A stretch of 12,662 nt of DNA from Aquificaceae bacterium (GTDB lineage: Bacteria; Aquificota; Aquificia; Aquificales; Aquificaceae): NCBI GenBank assembly GCA_027014185.1, contig JALWEK010000084.1:1-12662 (forward strand). Reading direction: 5' to 3'. Positions 6,161 to 12,417 of the stretch are shown here, piece after piece. Under the pieces are notes generated by a model. That model did no database searches. It was not told the DNA's origin and saw only the letters and a list, made by a program, of their open reading frames with translations. Each line of letters opens with the position of its first letter. Within the stretch, counting starts at the first letter, position 1. A program made the translations under genes and the position numbers.

Positions 6161-7495
6161 ATGCTCAAAAAGGTTCTGATAGCGAACAGGGGAGAGATCG
6201 CGGTCAGGGCGATAAGGGCCTGCAGGGAGCTGGGAATAAAAACGGTCGCCGTTTACTCGGAGGCCGATAAGGACTCCCTTCACGTAAGGCTCGCCGACGA
6301 AGCTATCTGTATAGGTCCTCCGGAGCCCTCACAGAGTTACCTGGATGTTCCTAGGATAATGTCAGCTGTGGAGATCTCGGGGGCCGATGCGGTCTATCCG
6401 GGTTACGGCTTCCTTTCCGAAAACCCCAAGTTCGCGGAGATCGTCCAGAAGAGTGGGGTAAAGTTCGTAGGCCCTTCCCCGGCCACTCTGGAGCTGATAG
6501 GGGACAAGATAAAGACCAAAGAGATAGCCAAGAGGGTGGGTCTGCCCCTGGTGCCCGGAAGCAACGGGGCAACGGATATGGAGAAGGCCCTCGATGTGGC
6601 GAGGGAGATAGGCTACCCGGTGGTCCTGAAGGCCTCTGCAGGGGGAGGAGGAAGGGGTATAAGGATAGTGTTCAATGAGAAGGAGCTCAGGGAAAAGTTC
6701 TCAATAGCCGTTCAGGAGGCTGAGGTCTCCTTCGGAGATGGGAGGGTCTATGTAGAGAAGTTCATAATAAACCCTAAACATGTGGAGTTTCAGGTTCTTG
6801 CAGACTCTCACGGGAACGTGATGGTCTTGGGAGAGAGGGAGTGTTCTATCCAGAGGAGACATCAGAAGCTGGTCGAAGAGGCCCCCAGCGTGGCGGTTGA
6901 GGAGAGCAAAAGAAAGGAGATAGAGGGGGCGGTGATCGAGTTCTGCAAAGAGATAGGTTACGAGGGGGCCGGAACGGTAGAGTTCCTAATGGACGAGGAG
7001 GGAAACTTCTACTTTATGGAGATGAACGGCAGGATCCAGGTGGAGCATCCCGTAACCGAGATGGTGACGGGGATAGACATAGTCAAGTGGCAGCTAAGGA
7101 TCGCCGCGGGCGAGAAGCTGAAGGTGAGGAAGGTAAGGAGAAATGGATACGCCATAGAGATGAGGGTGAACGCCGAAGATCCGAATACCTTCATGCCCTC
7201 CCCAGGTAAGGTCGAAGAGCTAGTCCTGCCAGGAGGTATGGGTGTGAGGGTCGATACGCACCTATACGCAGGCTACTCCGTGCCTCCTTACTACGACTCA
7301 CTGCTGGCCAAGCTCATAGTTTGGGGAGAGACGAGGGAGGAGGCCATAAGCAGAGGTCTCAGGGCCCTGGAGGAGTTCATAATCTCGGGAGAAGGTCTTA
7401 AGACGAACATAGAGTTCCACAAAAGGCTACTGAAGACCAAGGAGTTCAAGGAGGGGAGGCATCACATAGGCTTTGTGGAAGAGATGATGGTTTAA
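6161..7495 (+). CDS. accC: Biotin carboxylase (acetyl-CoA, pyruvate or 2-oxoglutarate carboxylase subunit)
   Basis: A 444-residue ATP-grasp enzyme that carboxylates biotin from bicarbonate and ATP. Motifs seen: N-terminal [26 protein letters not shown], the glycine-rich ATP loop [30 protein letters not shown], and the metal and catalytic region [14 protein letters not shown] followed by RVNAEDP. The length matches stand-alone biotin carboxylases (E. coli AccC is 449). The near-universal Thr of EMNTR is Gly290 here. Aquificales carry several paralogues: AccC, plus the small subunits of pyruvate and 2-oxoglutarate carboxylase, the latter serving the reductive TCA cycle. No biotin carrier or transferase subunit is adjacent to decide between them, so the symbol is provisional. 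The stop overlaps the convergent ribE stop by 4 nt. Confidence 0.92.
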   Translation: MLKKVLIANRGEIAVRAIRACRELGIKTVAVYSEADKDSLHVRLADEAICIGPPEPSQSYLDVPRIMSAVEISGADAVYPGYGFLSENPKFAEIVQKSGVKFVGPSPATLELIGDKIKTKEIAKRVGLPLVPGSNGATDMEKALDVAREIGYPVVLKASAGGGGRGIRIVFNEKELREKFSIAVQEAEVSFGDGRVYVEKFIINPKHVEFQVLADSHGNVMVLGERECSIQRRHQKLVEEAPSVAVEESKRKEIEGAVIEFCKEIGYEGAGTVEFLMDEEGNFYFMEMNGRIQVEHPVTEMVTGIDIVKWQLRIAAGEKLKVRKVRRNGYAIEMRVNAEDPNTFMPSPGKVEELVLPGGMGVRVDTHLYAGYSVPPYYDSLLAKLIVWGETREEAISRGLRALEEFIISGEGLKTNIEFHKRLLKTKEFKEGRHHIGFVEEMMV

Positions 7496-8112
7496 AAGAG
7501 ATCTCTGAGTTTCTCCTCCAAGCTGTTCTCGCTCTTTGAGAGAAAACCCACCACATACTTGCCTATTATGTCTGCCTCCACGTTCACAAGATCCCCGGGG
7601 CTCCTTACCTTCAGGTTCGTGTTCTCGAATGTGTGGGGGATGATGTTTATCGAGATCGAACCCTCCCTGACGTAATTTACGGTAAGGCTTATCCCATCTA
7701 TAGCTACGGAGCCCTTTTCTACGAAGAACCTCATCTGGTCCGAAGGTACCTCTATCAGCAGCTCCCTGTGCTCGCCCAGGTTTCTGAAGCTCAGGATCCT
7801 GGCGGTGAAGTCAACGTGTCCTAGAACGAAGTGCCCACCCAGCCTGGAATCCGCACGAAGGGCCCTCTCCAAGTTCACAAGATCCCCTCTCCTCAGGAAG
7901 CCTAAGTTAGTCCTGCCGAAGGTCTCTGGGGAAACCTCAAAGGTAACTACCCCTTCTCTGACCTCCACGGCTGTCAAACAGGCTCCGTTCACCGCAACGC
8001 TGTCCCCCACCTTTATATCTCCTAGCCTCGTCCTTACAGACAGTCTGCCGCCTTTGGGGCTCTTAGATAGGGAAACAACCTCACCGAGGTCCTCCACGAG
8101 GCCCGTGAACAT
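7492..8112 (-). CDS. ribE: Riboflavin synthase, alpha subunit
   Basis: A 206-residue protein that dismutates two 6,7-dimethyl-8-ribityllumazine molecules to riboflavin. It starts with the family hallmark [10 protein letters not shown] and consists of two similar barrel halves. The first has [14 protein letters not shown] and SPETF; the second, from about residue 93, has [23 protein letters not shown] and [12 protein letters not shown]-terminal helix (about 190-206) serves trimerisation. Length is typical (about 210). Its ATG (8112-8110) abuts the TAG stop of pyrK with no gap, so both are co-transcribed. It makes the flavin that PyrK and several other proteins in the window need. The stop shares TTAA (7492-7495) with the accC stop on the other strand. 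Confidence 0.95.
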   Translation of the reverse strand: MFTGLVEDLGEVVSLSKSPKGGRLSVRTRLGDIKVGDSVAVNGACLTAVEVREGVVTFEVSPETFGRTNLGFLRRGDLVNLERALRADSRLGGHFVLGHVDFTARILSFRNLGEHRELLIEVPSDQMRFFVEKGSVAIDGISLTVNYVREGSISINIIPHTFENTNLKVRSPGDLVNVEADIIGKYVVGFLSKSENSLEEKLRDLF

Positions 8113-8868
8113 CTAGAAGACCACCTCCTCCGCCCTAAAGACCGGGCCTTCCCAGCATACCCTCCTGTAGCTCCCCTCTGGATCCCTGACCACGCATCCG
8201 AGACACACACCCCATCCGCAGGCCATCCTCTCCTCGAGGGACACATATACGACGTGCCCGGTCTCCTTGGAGATCCTTTTGATAGCTTTCAGCATCGGTT
8301 TGGGGCCGCAGGCGGAGACAGTCCAGGAGGCGTCGAACTCCTTGAGGACTTTCGTGATGAGTCCCTTCCTTCCTGCGCTTCCGTCGTCAGTGTAGAGTAT
8401 GTACTCAAACCCCTCCTCCCTGAGCCAGTCGAGCATACCCAAATGCTCGGCAGATCTGGCCCCATAGACGAAGACCACCTCCTTACCCATGCCTCTGAGC
8501 TCCTTCCCGTAGAGGGAGAGGCCCGCAAGACCCACTCCTCCTCCGAGGAGGAGATGCTTGTCTCCCTCGTAGCTGAAGAGCCTCTTACCCAGAGGACCGA
8601 AGGCTCTTATCCTGTCCCCCGCCTTCATCTGGGACATCAACGTGGTCCCTCTACCGACCACGTCGTAGAAGATAAGAAGCTCTTCCCCCCTCACGTCCCC
8701 AACGGCGAAGGCTCTCCTCCCCATAGGGTCGTAGGTGGGGGAGACCTCGAGCATCAAAAAGTGCCCTCCCTTTATGCGGTGGGCGATCTGAGGTGCACGG
8801 AGCTTCATAAGCCATAGCCGTCCGGAGAGGTAGATGTTTTCAATGATTGTCAGCTCACAGTCAGTCAT
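8113..8868 (-). CDS. pyrK: Dihydroorotate dehydrogenase electron-transfer subunit (PyrK type)
   Basis: A 251-residue ferredoxin-reductase-like flavoprotein with a [2Fe-2S] site. It has an N-terminal FAD barrel (about 1-98, with RRAFAVGDV and GRGTTLMSQMKAGDRI), an NAD(H) domain with the glycine loop LLLGGGVGLAGLS (106-118), and YGARSAEHLG. The cluster ligands are C217, C222, C225 and C238 (CGWGVCLGC, then RRVCWEGPVF), the classical PyrK pattern. In class 1B dihydroorotate dehydrogenase PyrK passes electrons from PyrD to NAD+. No pyrD is in the window, so the partner must be elsewhere, or the protein serves another oxidoreductase such as an NfnA- or SudB-like complex. The flavin motif reads RRAF rather than the usual RPxS. 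The ATG is 7 nt from a TATAAT with no Shine-Dalgarno sequence. Confidence 0.88.
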   Translation of the reverse strand: MTDCELTIIENIYLSGRLWLMKLRAPQIAHRIKGGHFLMLEVSPTYDPMGRRAFAVGDVRGEELLIFYDVVGRGTTLMSQMKAGDRIRAFGPLGKRLFSYEGDKHLLLGGGVGLAGLSLYGKELRGMGKEVVFVYGARSAEHLGMLDWLREEGFEYILYTDDGSAGRKGLITKVLKEFDASWTVSACGPKPMLKAIKRISKETGHVVYVSLEERMACGWGVCLGCVVRDPEGSYRRVCWEGPVFRAEEVVF

Positions 8869-8875
8869 CTTTTAC

Positions 8876-8881
8876 ATTATA
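8876..8881 (-). promoter_or_regulatory. -10 box of pyrK-ribE (TATAAT, 7 nt from ATG)
   Basis: On the minus strand TATAAT is followed by 7 nt (8875-8869) and the pyrK ATG (8868-8866), predicting a leaderless transcript. It overlaps the -10 candidates of the divergent thioredoxin-like gene. No good -35 is seen; that position would fall inside the opposite gene. Confidence 0.5.
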
Positions 8882-8885
8882 TTTT
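8880..8885 (+). promoter_or_regulatory. -10 candidate of the thioredoxin-kdsC-lpt unit (TATTTT)
   Basis: TATTTT lies 7 nt before the ATG at 8893; the alternative TATATT (8878-8883) lies 9 nt before it. Both sit in the 24-nt gap between divergent start codons and overlap the pyrK -10 on the other strand. No Shine-Dalgarno sequence is present. Confidence 0.4.
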
Positions 8886-8892
8886 TAGTCCT

Positions 8893-9303
8893 ATGGGGAG
8901 ATTGCTGGTCCTTCTGCTGACACTCTCCTGCCTCCTGTTCGCCTCCCAGTGGTACCCTGACTTCAGGAAGGGTGTGGAGGTCGCCAGGAAGGAGGGGAAG
9001 CTCGTCCTCGTTTACTTCTACGAGGAGGGATGCAGCTACTGCAAGTACATGGAGGAGGTTGTGTTCGTAGAGCCGGAAGTCAGCTCTCTTATGGAGAGAG
9101 CTTTCGTGGTTGTCCCAGTGGACACGGAGGACATTCCCCATTACCTTGATAAGAGGTTCAGGGTTTACGGGACCCCCACCTTCTTCATATACGATCCAAA
9201 TAAAGACAGGATCGTGATGCAGATATTCGGAATGCAGGAGAGCGACGAGTTTCTGGATTTACTGAAGAGAGCCTGTTCCAAGGTTAAGGTGAAGAGCTGT
9301 TGA
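8893..9303 (+). CDS. Exported thioredoxin-like protein with CSYC active site
   Basis: A 136-residue protein with a hydrophobic N-terminal signal segment (residues 3-17, [15 protein letters not shown]), then a thioredoxin fold. The redox motif GCSYC gives C47 and C50 and the cis-Pro is P95 in YGTPTFF. The pattern resembles SoxW and the Thioredoxin_7 group of periplasmic thiol-disulfide proteins. Likely role: reducing or exchanging disulfides in the cell envelope. Two further Cys lie at the C-terminus (C128 and C136, the last residue), which is unusual and could form a second redox pair. Cys13 inside the signal segment does not fit a lipobox, so lipidation is unlikely. It heads the kdsC-lpt unit; the kdsC start overlaps its stop by 4 nt (TTGA). 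Confidence 0.85.
   Translation: MGRLLVLLLTLSCLLFASQWYPDFRKGVEVARKEGKLVLVYFYEEGCSYCKYMEEVVFVEPEVSSLMERAFVVVPVDTEDIPHYLDKRFRVYGTPTFFIYDPNKDRIVMQIFGMQESDEFLDLLKRACSKVKVKSC
9286..9292 (+). promoter_or_regulatory. Ribosome binding site AAGGTGA supporting the TTG start of kdsC
   Basis: AAGGTGA lies 7 nt before TTG 9300-9302, inside the end of the thioredoxin-like gene. It supports the unusual TTG start that overlaps the upstream stop. Confidence 0.45.
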
Positions 9304-9821
9304 GCCTAAGGGAGAGGGCACTGAGGCTAAAACTCCTTCTGATGGACGTGGACGGCGTTCTGACCGACGGCAGGCTCTACTACACGGAGGAGGGAGAGAG
9401 GCTAAAGGTATTCAACGTCCATGACGGCCTGGGGATAAAGCTCCTTCAGAGGGTAGGGATATCGACCGGGGTCATATCCGGTAGGGAGTCCGAAGCCCTC
9501 AGGAATCGCCTTCTGGAGCTCGGAATAGAGGAGATATACATGGGGAGGTTCCAGAAGGACGGGATACTGGAGGAGATATTGAGGAAAAAGGGCCTGACCC
9601 ATGAAGAGGTCGGGTTTGTTGGGGACGATCTGGTTGACATACCTGTTATGAGAAGGGTTGGCTTTCCCGTAGCTGTCAGGAACGCCCCAGAACTGGTGAA
9701 GAGGTTCGCTGTCTATACAACCTTGAAGGAAGGGGGAAAGGGAGCGGTGAGGGAGGTGGTCGAGCTCATACTCAGGCTCAGGGGAGATTACGGAGAGCTT
9801 GTGGGAAAATATCTGGGATGA
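9300..9821 (+). CDS. kdsC: 3-deoxy-D-manno-octulosonate 8-phosphate phosphatase
   Basis: A 173-residue HAD-superfamily phosphatase of the cap-less KdsC type, which removes phosphate from Kdo-8-P to give Kdo for the lipopolysaccharide inner core. Motifs: [13 protein letters not shown] with nucleophile D16 and acid-base D18; GVISGRES (motif II); K86 in the FQKDGIL segment; and [12 protein letters not shown] with D109/D110 for magnesium. [10 protein letters not shown] and the RNAPELV loop are KdsC hallmarks. Length matches the family (about 170-190). The enzyme is expected to be a cytoplasmic tetramer. TTG start overlaps the previous stop by 4 nt, and its own TGA overlaps the lptC ATG (ATGA). 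The kdsC-lptC-lptA order is the conserved one in Gram-negative bacteria. Confidence 0.95.
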   Translation: MSLRERALRLKLLLMDVDGVLTDGRLYYTEEGERLKVFNVHDGLGIKLLQRVGISTGVISGRESEALRNRLLELGIEEIYMGRFQKDGILEEILRKKGLTHEEVGFVGDDLVDIPVMRRVGFPVAVRNAPELVKRFAVYTTLKEGGKGAVREVVELILRLRGDYGELVGKYLG

Positions 9822-10315
9822 AGTTCCTCTTCCTGCACGCTGCCTTTGTTCTGCTTTCGGTCGTCTCCCTCGCCTACATAGAGAAGCTCAGCAGGGAGGC
9901 GAAGGTTTTTATCCGCGAAAAGAGTATAGCCCAGGAGGTCAGCATAAAGGTCTTCGGAGAAGGTGGGGAGGAGTGGAAGGTAGAAGGAAGGGAGCTCGTC
10001 TCTCTTGGAAAGGAGATACATCTCCTAGGCGTACTCCTGAGATCCGCAAGCGGATACGTGGTTAAGGCGGATTCCATAACCTTCTTCAGGAATAAGAACA
10101 GGGGGGAGCTGAAGGGAGGTGTAGAGATACGGGGTGAAGCTCTCTTCGTGAAAACGGACAGAGCCTTTATAGATTTCAATAGAAACCTCCTCTACGGGGA
10201 CGGGAAGGTCATGGTGTGGAGGGGAAGGAACTTCGTAGAGGGAAAGGGCTTTAAGGCTTACCTTAACCCTCTGAGGGTTATAATAGGAAGGGTAAAGACC
10301 AAACATGAGGTATAA
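9818..10315 (+). CDS. lptC: LPS transport protein LptC
   Basis: A 165-residue protein with one N-terminal membrane anchor (about residues 3-20, [18 protein letters not shown]). A periplasmic beta-jellyroll-like region follows with alternating strands ([42 protein letters not shown]). LptC links the inner-membrane LptBFG exporter to the LptA bridge and passes lipopolysaccharide along. Assignment rests on the anchor, strand pattern, length (E. coli LptC is 191) and its place between kdsC and lptA; sequence identity in this family is low. Start ATG overlaps the kdsC stop (ATGA). The last 11 nt overlap lptA. Confidence 0.85.
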   Translation: MKFLFLHAAFVLLSVVSLAYIEKLSREAKVFIREKSIAQEVSIKVFGEGGEEWKVEGRELVSLGKEIHLLGVLLRSASGYVVKADSITFFRNKNRGELKGGVEIRGEALFVKTDRAFIDFNRNLLYGDGKVMVWRGRNFVEGKGFKAYLNPLRVIIGRVKTKHEV

Positions 10316-10811
10316 ACTTATCTCACTCCTGCTACTCCTGGGTGTATCCTTCTCCCAGCCGATAACCGGTGAGGCACAGAAGCTAGAGTTCAAGAAGGAC
10401 AGGATAATCTACAAGGGAAAGGTAAAGCTCATAAGGGGAGAGTCCGTCCTCAGGGCGGATGAGGTGGTGATCCTCTTAGATGAGAGTGGAAAGCCGGTGA
10501 AGGTGATAGCAACCGGAAAGGTCAGGTACCTGGAGGCCAACAGAAGAGCGTTCTCAGATTATGCCGAATACGACCTCAAGAGGGACGTGATCGTCCTCAG
10601 AGGTAGGGCCAGGGTGGAGGAGGACAAAAATCTTTTAGAGGCCGACGAGATAGTGTATGATAGGAAGAACGAAACCCTTCAGGCGAAAGGGAAAGAAGGA
10701 AAGGTCAGGACCATATACATAGAGGAGGCAGAGAATGAAAAAGTCGGACATAACGAGGGAAATAGCCCGCAGGAGGGGAATACCCCAGAGGAAGGCAAGG
10801 GTGATCGTTGA
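10305..10811 (+). CDS. lptA: LPS transport periplasmic bridge protein LptA
   Basis: A 168-residue protein with a signal peptide (residues 1-18, [18 protein letters not shown]). An OstA-like beta-jellyroll follows with its repeating strands: AQKLEFKKDRIIYKGKVKLI, SVLRADEVVILL, ATGKVRYLE, ADEIVYDRKNETLQAKG. LptA oligomers carry lipopolysaccharide across the periplasm from LptC to LptD. The last roughly 25 residues (VGHNEGNSPQEGNTPEEGKG) are low-complexity and hydrophilic. They are encoded entirely within the 77 nt shared with the downstream HU gene, so they probably arose by extension into it and are dispensable. The usual next gene, lptB, is absent here. The start overlaps lptC by 11 nt, suggesting translational coupling. 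Confidence 0.9.
   Translation: MRYKLISLLLLLGVSFSQPITGEAQKLEFKKDRIIYKGKVKLIRGESVLRADEVVILLDESGKPVKVIATGKVRYLEANRRAFSDYAEYDLKRDVIVLRGRARVEEDKNLLEADEIVYDRKNETLQAKGKEGKVRTIYIEEAENEKVGHNEGNSPQEGNTPEEGKGDR
10722..10728 (+). promoter_or_regulatory. Strong ribosome binding site GAGGAGG of the HU-family gene, inside lptA
   Basis: GAGGAGG lies 6 nt before ATG 10735, inside lptA coding sequence. It fixes the HU start and shows that the 77-nt overlap is not a start-prediction error. Confidence 0.65.
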
Positions 10812-11019
10812 TCAGGTCTTCCAGGCCATGGCCGAGGCCCTCACCCGCGGCGAGAAGGTGGAGATAAGGGGCCTGGGGACGTTCAAGATAAAGAAGAAGC
10901 CGTCGAGGTTTGTAAAGGACCCGAGGACGGGAGTTGAGATATTCGTAAAGGAGAAGTTCGTCCCCACCTTCAAGATGGGGAAGATAATGAAAAACCACCT
11001 AAATTCTAAACATGAATGA
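10735..11019 (+). CDS. HU/IHF-family DNA-binding protein
   Basis: A 94-residue nucleoid protein. The helical N-terminus KKSDITREIARRRGIPQRKA, the turn GEKVEIRGLGTFKIKKK, the DPRTGVEIFV arm and VPTFKMGKIMK closely follow the HU/IHF fold, in which dimers bend DNA with beta-ribbon arms. HU and IHF subunits cannot be separated by eye, so no symbol is given. The start at 10735 is secured by GAGGAGG 6 nt upstream and by the conserved N-terminus, although it lies 77 nt inside lptA. Its TGA overlaps the next ATG (ATGA, 11016-11019). Finding a nucleoid protein in a lipopolysaccharide unit is unusual; its level would be tied to envelope gene expression. Confidence 0.93.
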   Translation: MKKSDITREIARRRGIPQRKARVIVDQVFQAMAEALTRGEKVEIRGLGTFKIKKKPSRFVKDPRTGVEIFVKEKFVPTFKMGKIMKNHLNSKHE

Positions 11020-12053
11020 AGTACGATGTACTTGTAGTAGGTGCAGGCCCTGGAGGTTCTACGGCAGCCTACGTGCTCTCCAGAGGGGGTGCACGGGTAC
11101 TTCTGGTTGATATAAAACGGGCACCGGGCGTTCCGGTCCAGTGCGCAGAGTTTGTCCCCATTCAGCTCGAACACAAGTTTCCCGAGTTCTTTACCGGCAA
11201 AGCCGTTGTCCAGAAGGTTAAGGACATGGTGCACTTCACCCCTTGGGGGGAGATAGTGAGCATGCCCTCGGAAGGGTACATGCTCCGGAGGGACGTTTTC
11301 GATGCGAACATAACCGAGCTTGCAGTGGAGGAAGGGACGGAGCTACTCCTGAGAACCAGGTTTCTGGGCTTTGAAGACGGGAAGGTCTGGCTGGAGAACA
11401 TAGACAGGAGGGAGCGCTTCAGCGTTGAGGTGAAGTTTGTGGTAGGTGCGGACGGGCCCCACTCCAAGGTGGCCAAACTGACGGGAGAGCACATAAGGAG
11501 CTTCCTCGCCACAGCTCAGTTTACCATGCCCCTGAAGCTCCCCCTGAGTGATCTATTCATATACTTCAGGGATTACATCCCAGGTGGGTACGGCTGGATT
11601 TTTCCGAAGGGTAGCCTTGCGAACGTAGGGGTGGGAATAGATCCACATTACCCGGTAAACGTTATGCACTCCCTCAGAGAGTTCGTCCGGGAGGTCGTCT
11701 CAGAAGGGATTGTGGAGGATAAGATCCTGGGAAGGACCGGGGGATGGATTCCGGCAGAGGGCGTGAAGGATCCCGTTAGGGGAAACGTGCTCCTCGCCGG
11801 GGATGCGGGGGGCTTCTGTCATCCCATAACGGGAGGCGGTATAGCGAACGCCGTTTATACTGGAGCTATGGCGGGAGAATCCCTCTTGGAGGGCTCGCCT
11901 GAAGATTACGAGGAGGAGGCTCTCGAGGTCTTTGGAAGCACGCTCGGCAGAGCGGCCCGTAAGCGTGTAAAATACATGAAGTCCTGGGAGAATTTAGAGT
12001 TCATAATCCCGAGGACCTGGATAGCCTTCGAGGAATACTGGAAGGAGGATTAA
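11016..12053 (+). CDS. Geranylgeranyl reductase family FAD-dependent oxidoreductase
   Basis: A 345-residue flavoprotein of the GGR/p-hydroxybenzoate-hydroxylase fold. It shows an N-terminal FAD motif VVGAGPGGSTAAYVLSRGGA, an ending of the nucleotide fold as LLVDIKRAPG, GADGPHSKVAKLTG, and the second FAD motif VLLAGDAGGFCHPITGGGIA. GGR-family enzymes reduce isoprenoid double bonds in archaeal lipids, chlorophyll side chains or menaquinone tails. Here the likely substrate is a quinone or lipid isoprenoid at the membrane; this is inference. The start overlaps the HU stop by 4 nt with no clear Shine-Dalgarno sequence, so coupling is likely. YajC follows after 1 nt. Confidence 0.88.
   Translation: MKYDVLVVGAGPGGSTAAYVLSRGGARVLLVDIKRAPGVPVQCAEFVPIQLEHKFPEFFTGKAVVQKVKDMVHFTPWGEIVSMPSEGYMLRRDVFDANITELAVEEGTELLLRTRFLGFEDGKVWLENIDRRERFSVEVKFVVGADGPHSKVAKLTGEHIRSFLATAQFTMPLKLPLSDLFIYFRDYIPGGYGWIFPKGSLANVGVGIDPHYPVNVMHSLREFVREVVSEGIVEDKILGRTGGWIPAEGVKDPVRGNVLLAGDAGGFCHPITGGGIANAVYTGAMAGESLLEGSPEDYEEEALEVFGSTLGRAARKRVKYMKSWENLEFIIPRTWIAFEEYWKED
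12042..12048 (+). promoter_or_regulatory. Ribosome binding site AAGGAGG of yajC
   Basis: AAGGAGG lies 6 nt before ATG 12055, inside the end of the preceding gene. It is the strongest ribosome binding site in the window and fixes the yajC start. Confidence 0.6.
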
Positions 12054-12054
12054 G

Positions 12055-12387
12055 ATGATAGACTTAGCCTTCGCACAGGGACAGGGAAGACCGGACCCGA
12101 CGGGAGCCATACTCTTTCAGGTTCTCTTCCTGGTGGGGATCTTCGCCATCTTCTACTTCCTTATAATCAGACCCCAAAAGAAGGAAAGGGAGAGGCACAG
12201 GAAGCTGATAGAGAGCCTGAAGAAGGGAGACAAGGTGATAACCTCCGCCGGGATATGGGGAACGGTCGTTGAGATCGGGGGCAGAACGGTAACCCTTAAG
12301 GTGGACGCTAACACCAAGATAACCTTCTCCAAAGAGGCGGTCGTGGGATTCCAGCCCGAGTATGAAAAGAAGGCCCAGGAGAAGTAA
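12055..12387 (+). CDS. yajC: Sec translocase accessory membrane protein YajC
   Basis: A 110-residue membrane protein with one hydrophobic span (about residues 19-39, ILFQVLFLVGIFAIFYFLII). The family signature RPQKKERERHRKLIESLKKG follows, then the compact domain DKVITSAGIWGTVVEIGGRTVTLKV. YajC associates with SecDF and SecYEG at the inner membrane. SecD and secF, often its neighbours, are not downstream: an aldehyde dehydrogenase gene follows after 30 nt. A strong AAGGAGG sits 6 nt before the ATG. Gene spacing places it as the last member of the thioredoxin-kdsC-lpt unit. No hairpin terminator is seen in 12388-12417. Confidence 0.95.
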   Translation: MIDLAFAQGQGRPDPTGAILFQVLFLVGIFAIFYFLIIRPQKKERERHRKLIESLKKGDKVITSAGIWGTVVEIGGRTVTLKVDANTKITFSKEAVVGFQPEYEKKAQEK

Positions 12388-12404
12388 GTTTAAAGTATCC
12401 CACC

Positions 12405-12410
12405 GGAGGG
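12405..12410 (+). promoter_or_regulatory. Ribosome binding site GGAGGG of the aldehyde dehydrogenase gene
   Basis: GGAGGG lies 7 nt before ATG 12418, in the 30-nt gap after yajC. A usual leadered start is therefore likely, in contrast to the unit-leading genes elsewhere in the window. Confidence 0.5.
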
Positions 12411-12417
12411 CAGGGCC

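Noticed and set aside
7497..7506. Palindrome AGAGATCTCT as a bidirectional terminator
   Set aside because: It has no loop and no following T-run, and it lies in the ribE coding end. It is probably coincidental.
8254..8817. A 187-codon open frame on the plus strand
   Set aside because: It is antisense to pyrK, which carries NAD and [2Fe-2S] motifs. Its composition (many Pro, Ser, His) is unlike the real proteins here.
8847..8868. TTGTCA and a CAGTCAGTCA repeat as a -35 or operator for the thioredoxin-like gene
   Set aside because: The spacing to the -10 (about 25 nt) is too long, and the repeat lies in the first codons of pyrK, encoding MTDCEL.
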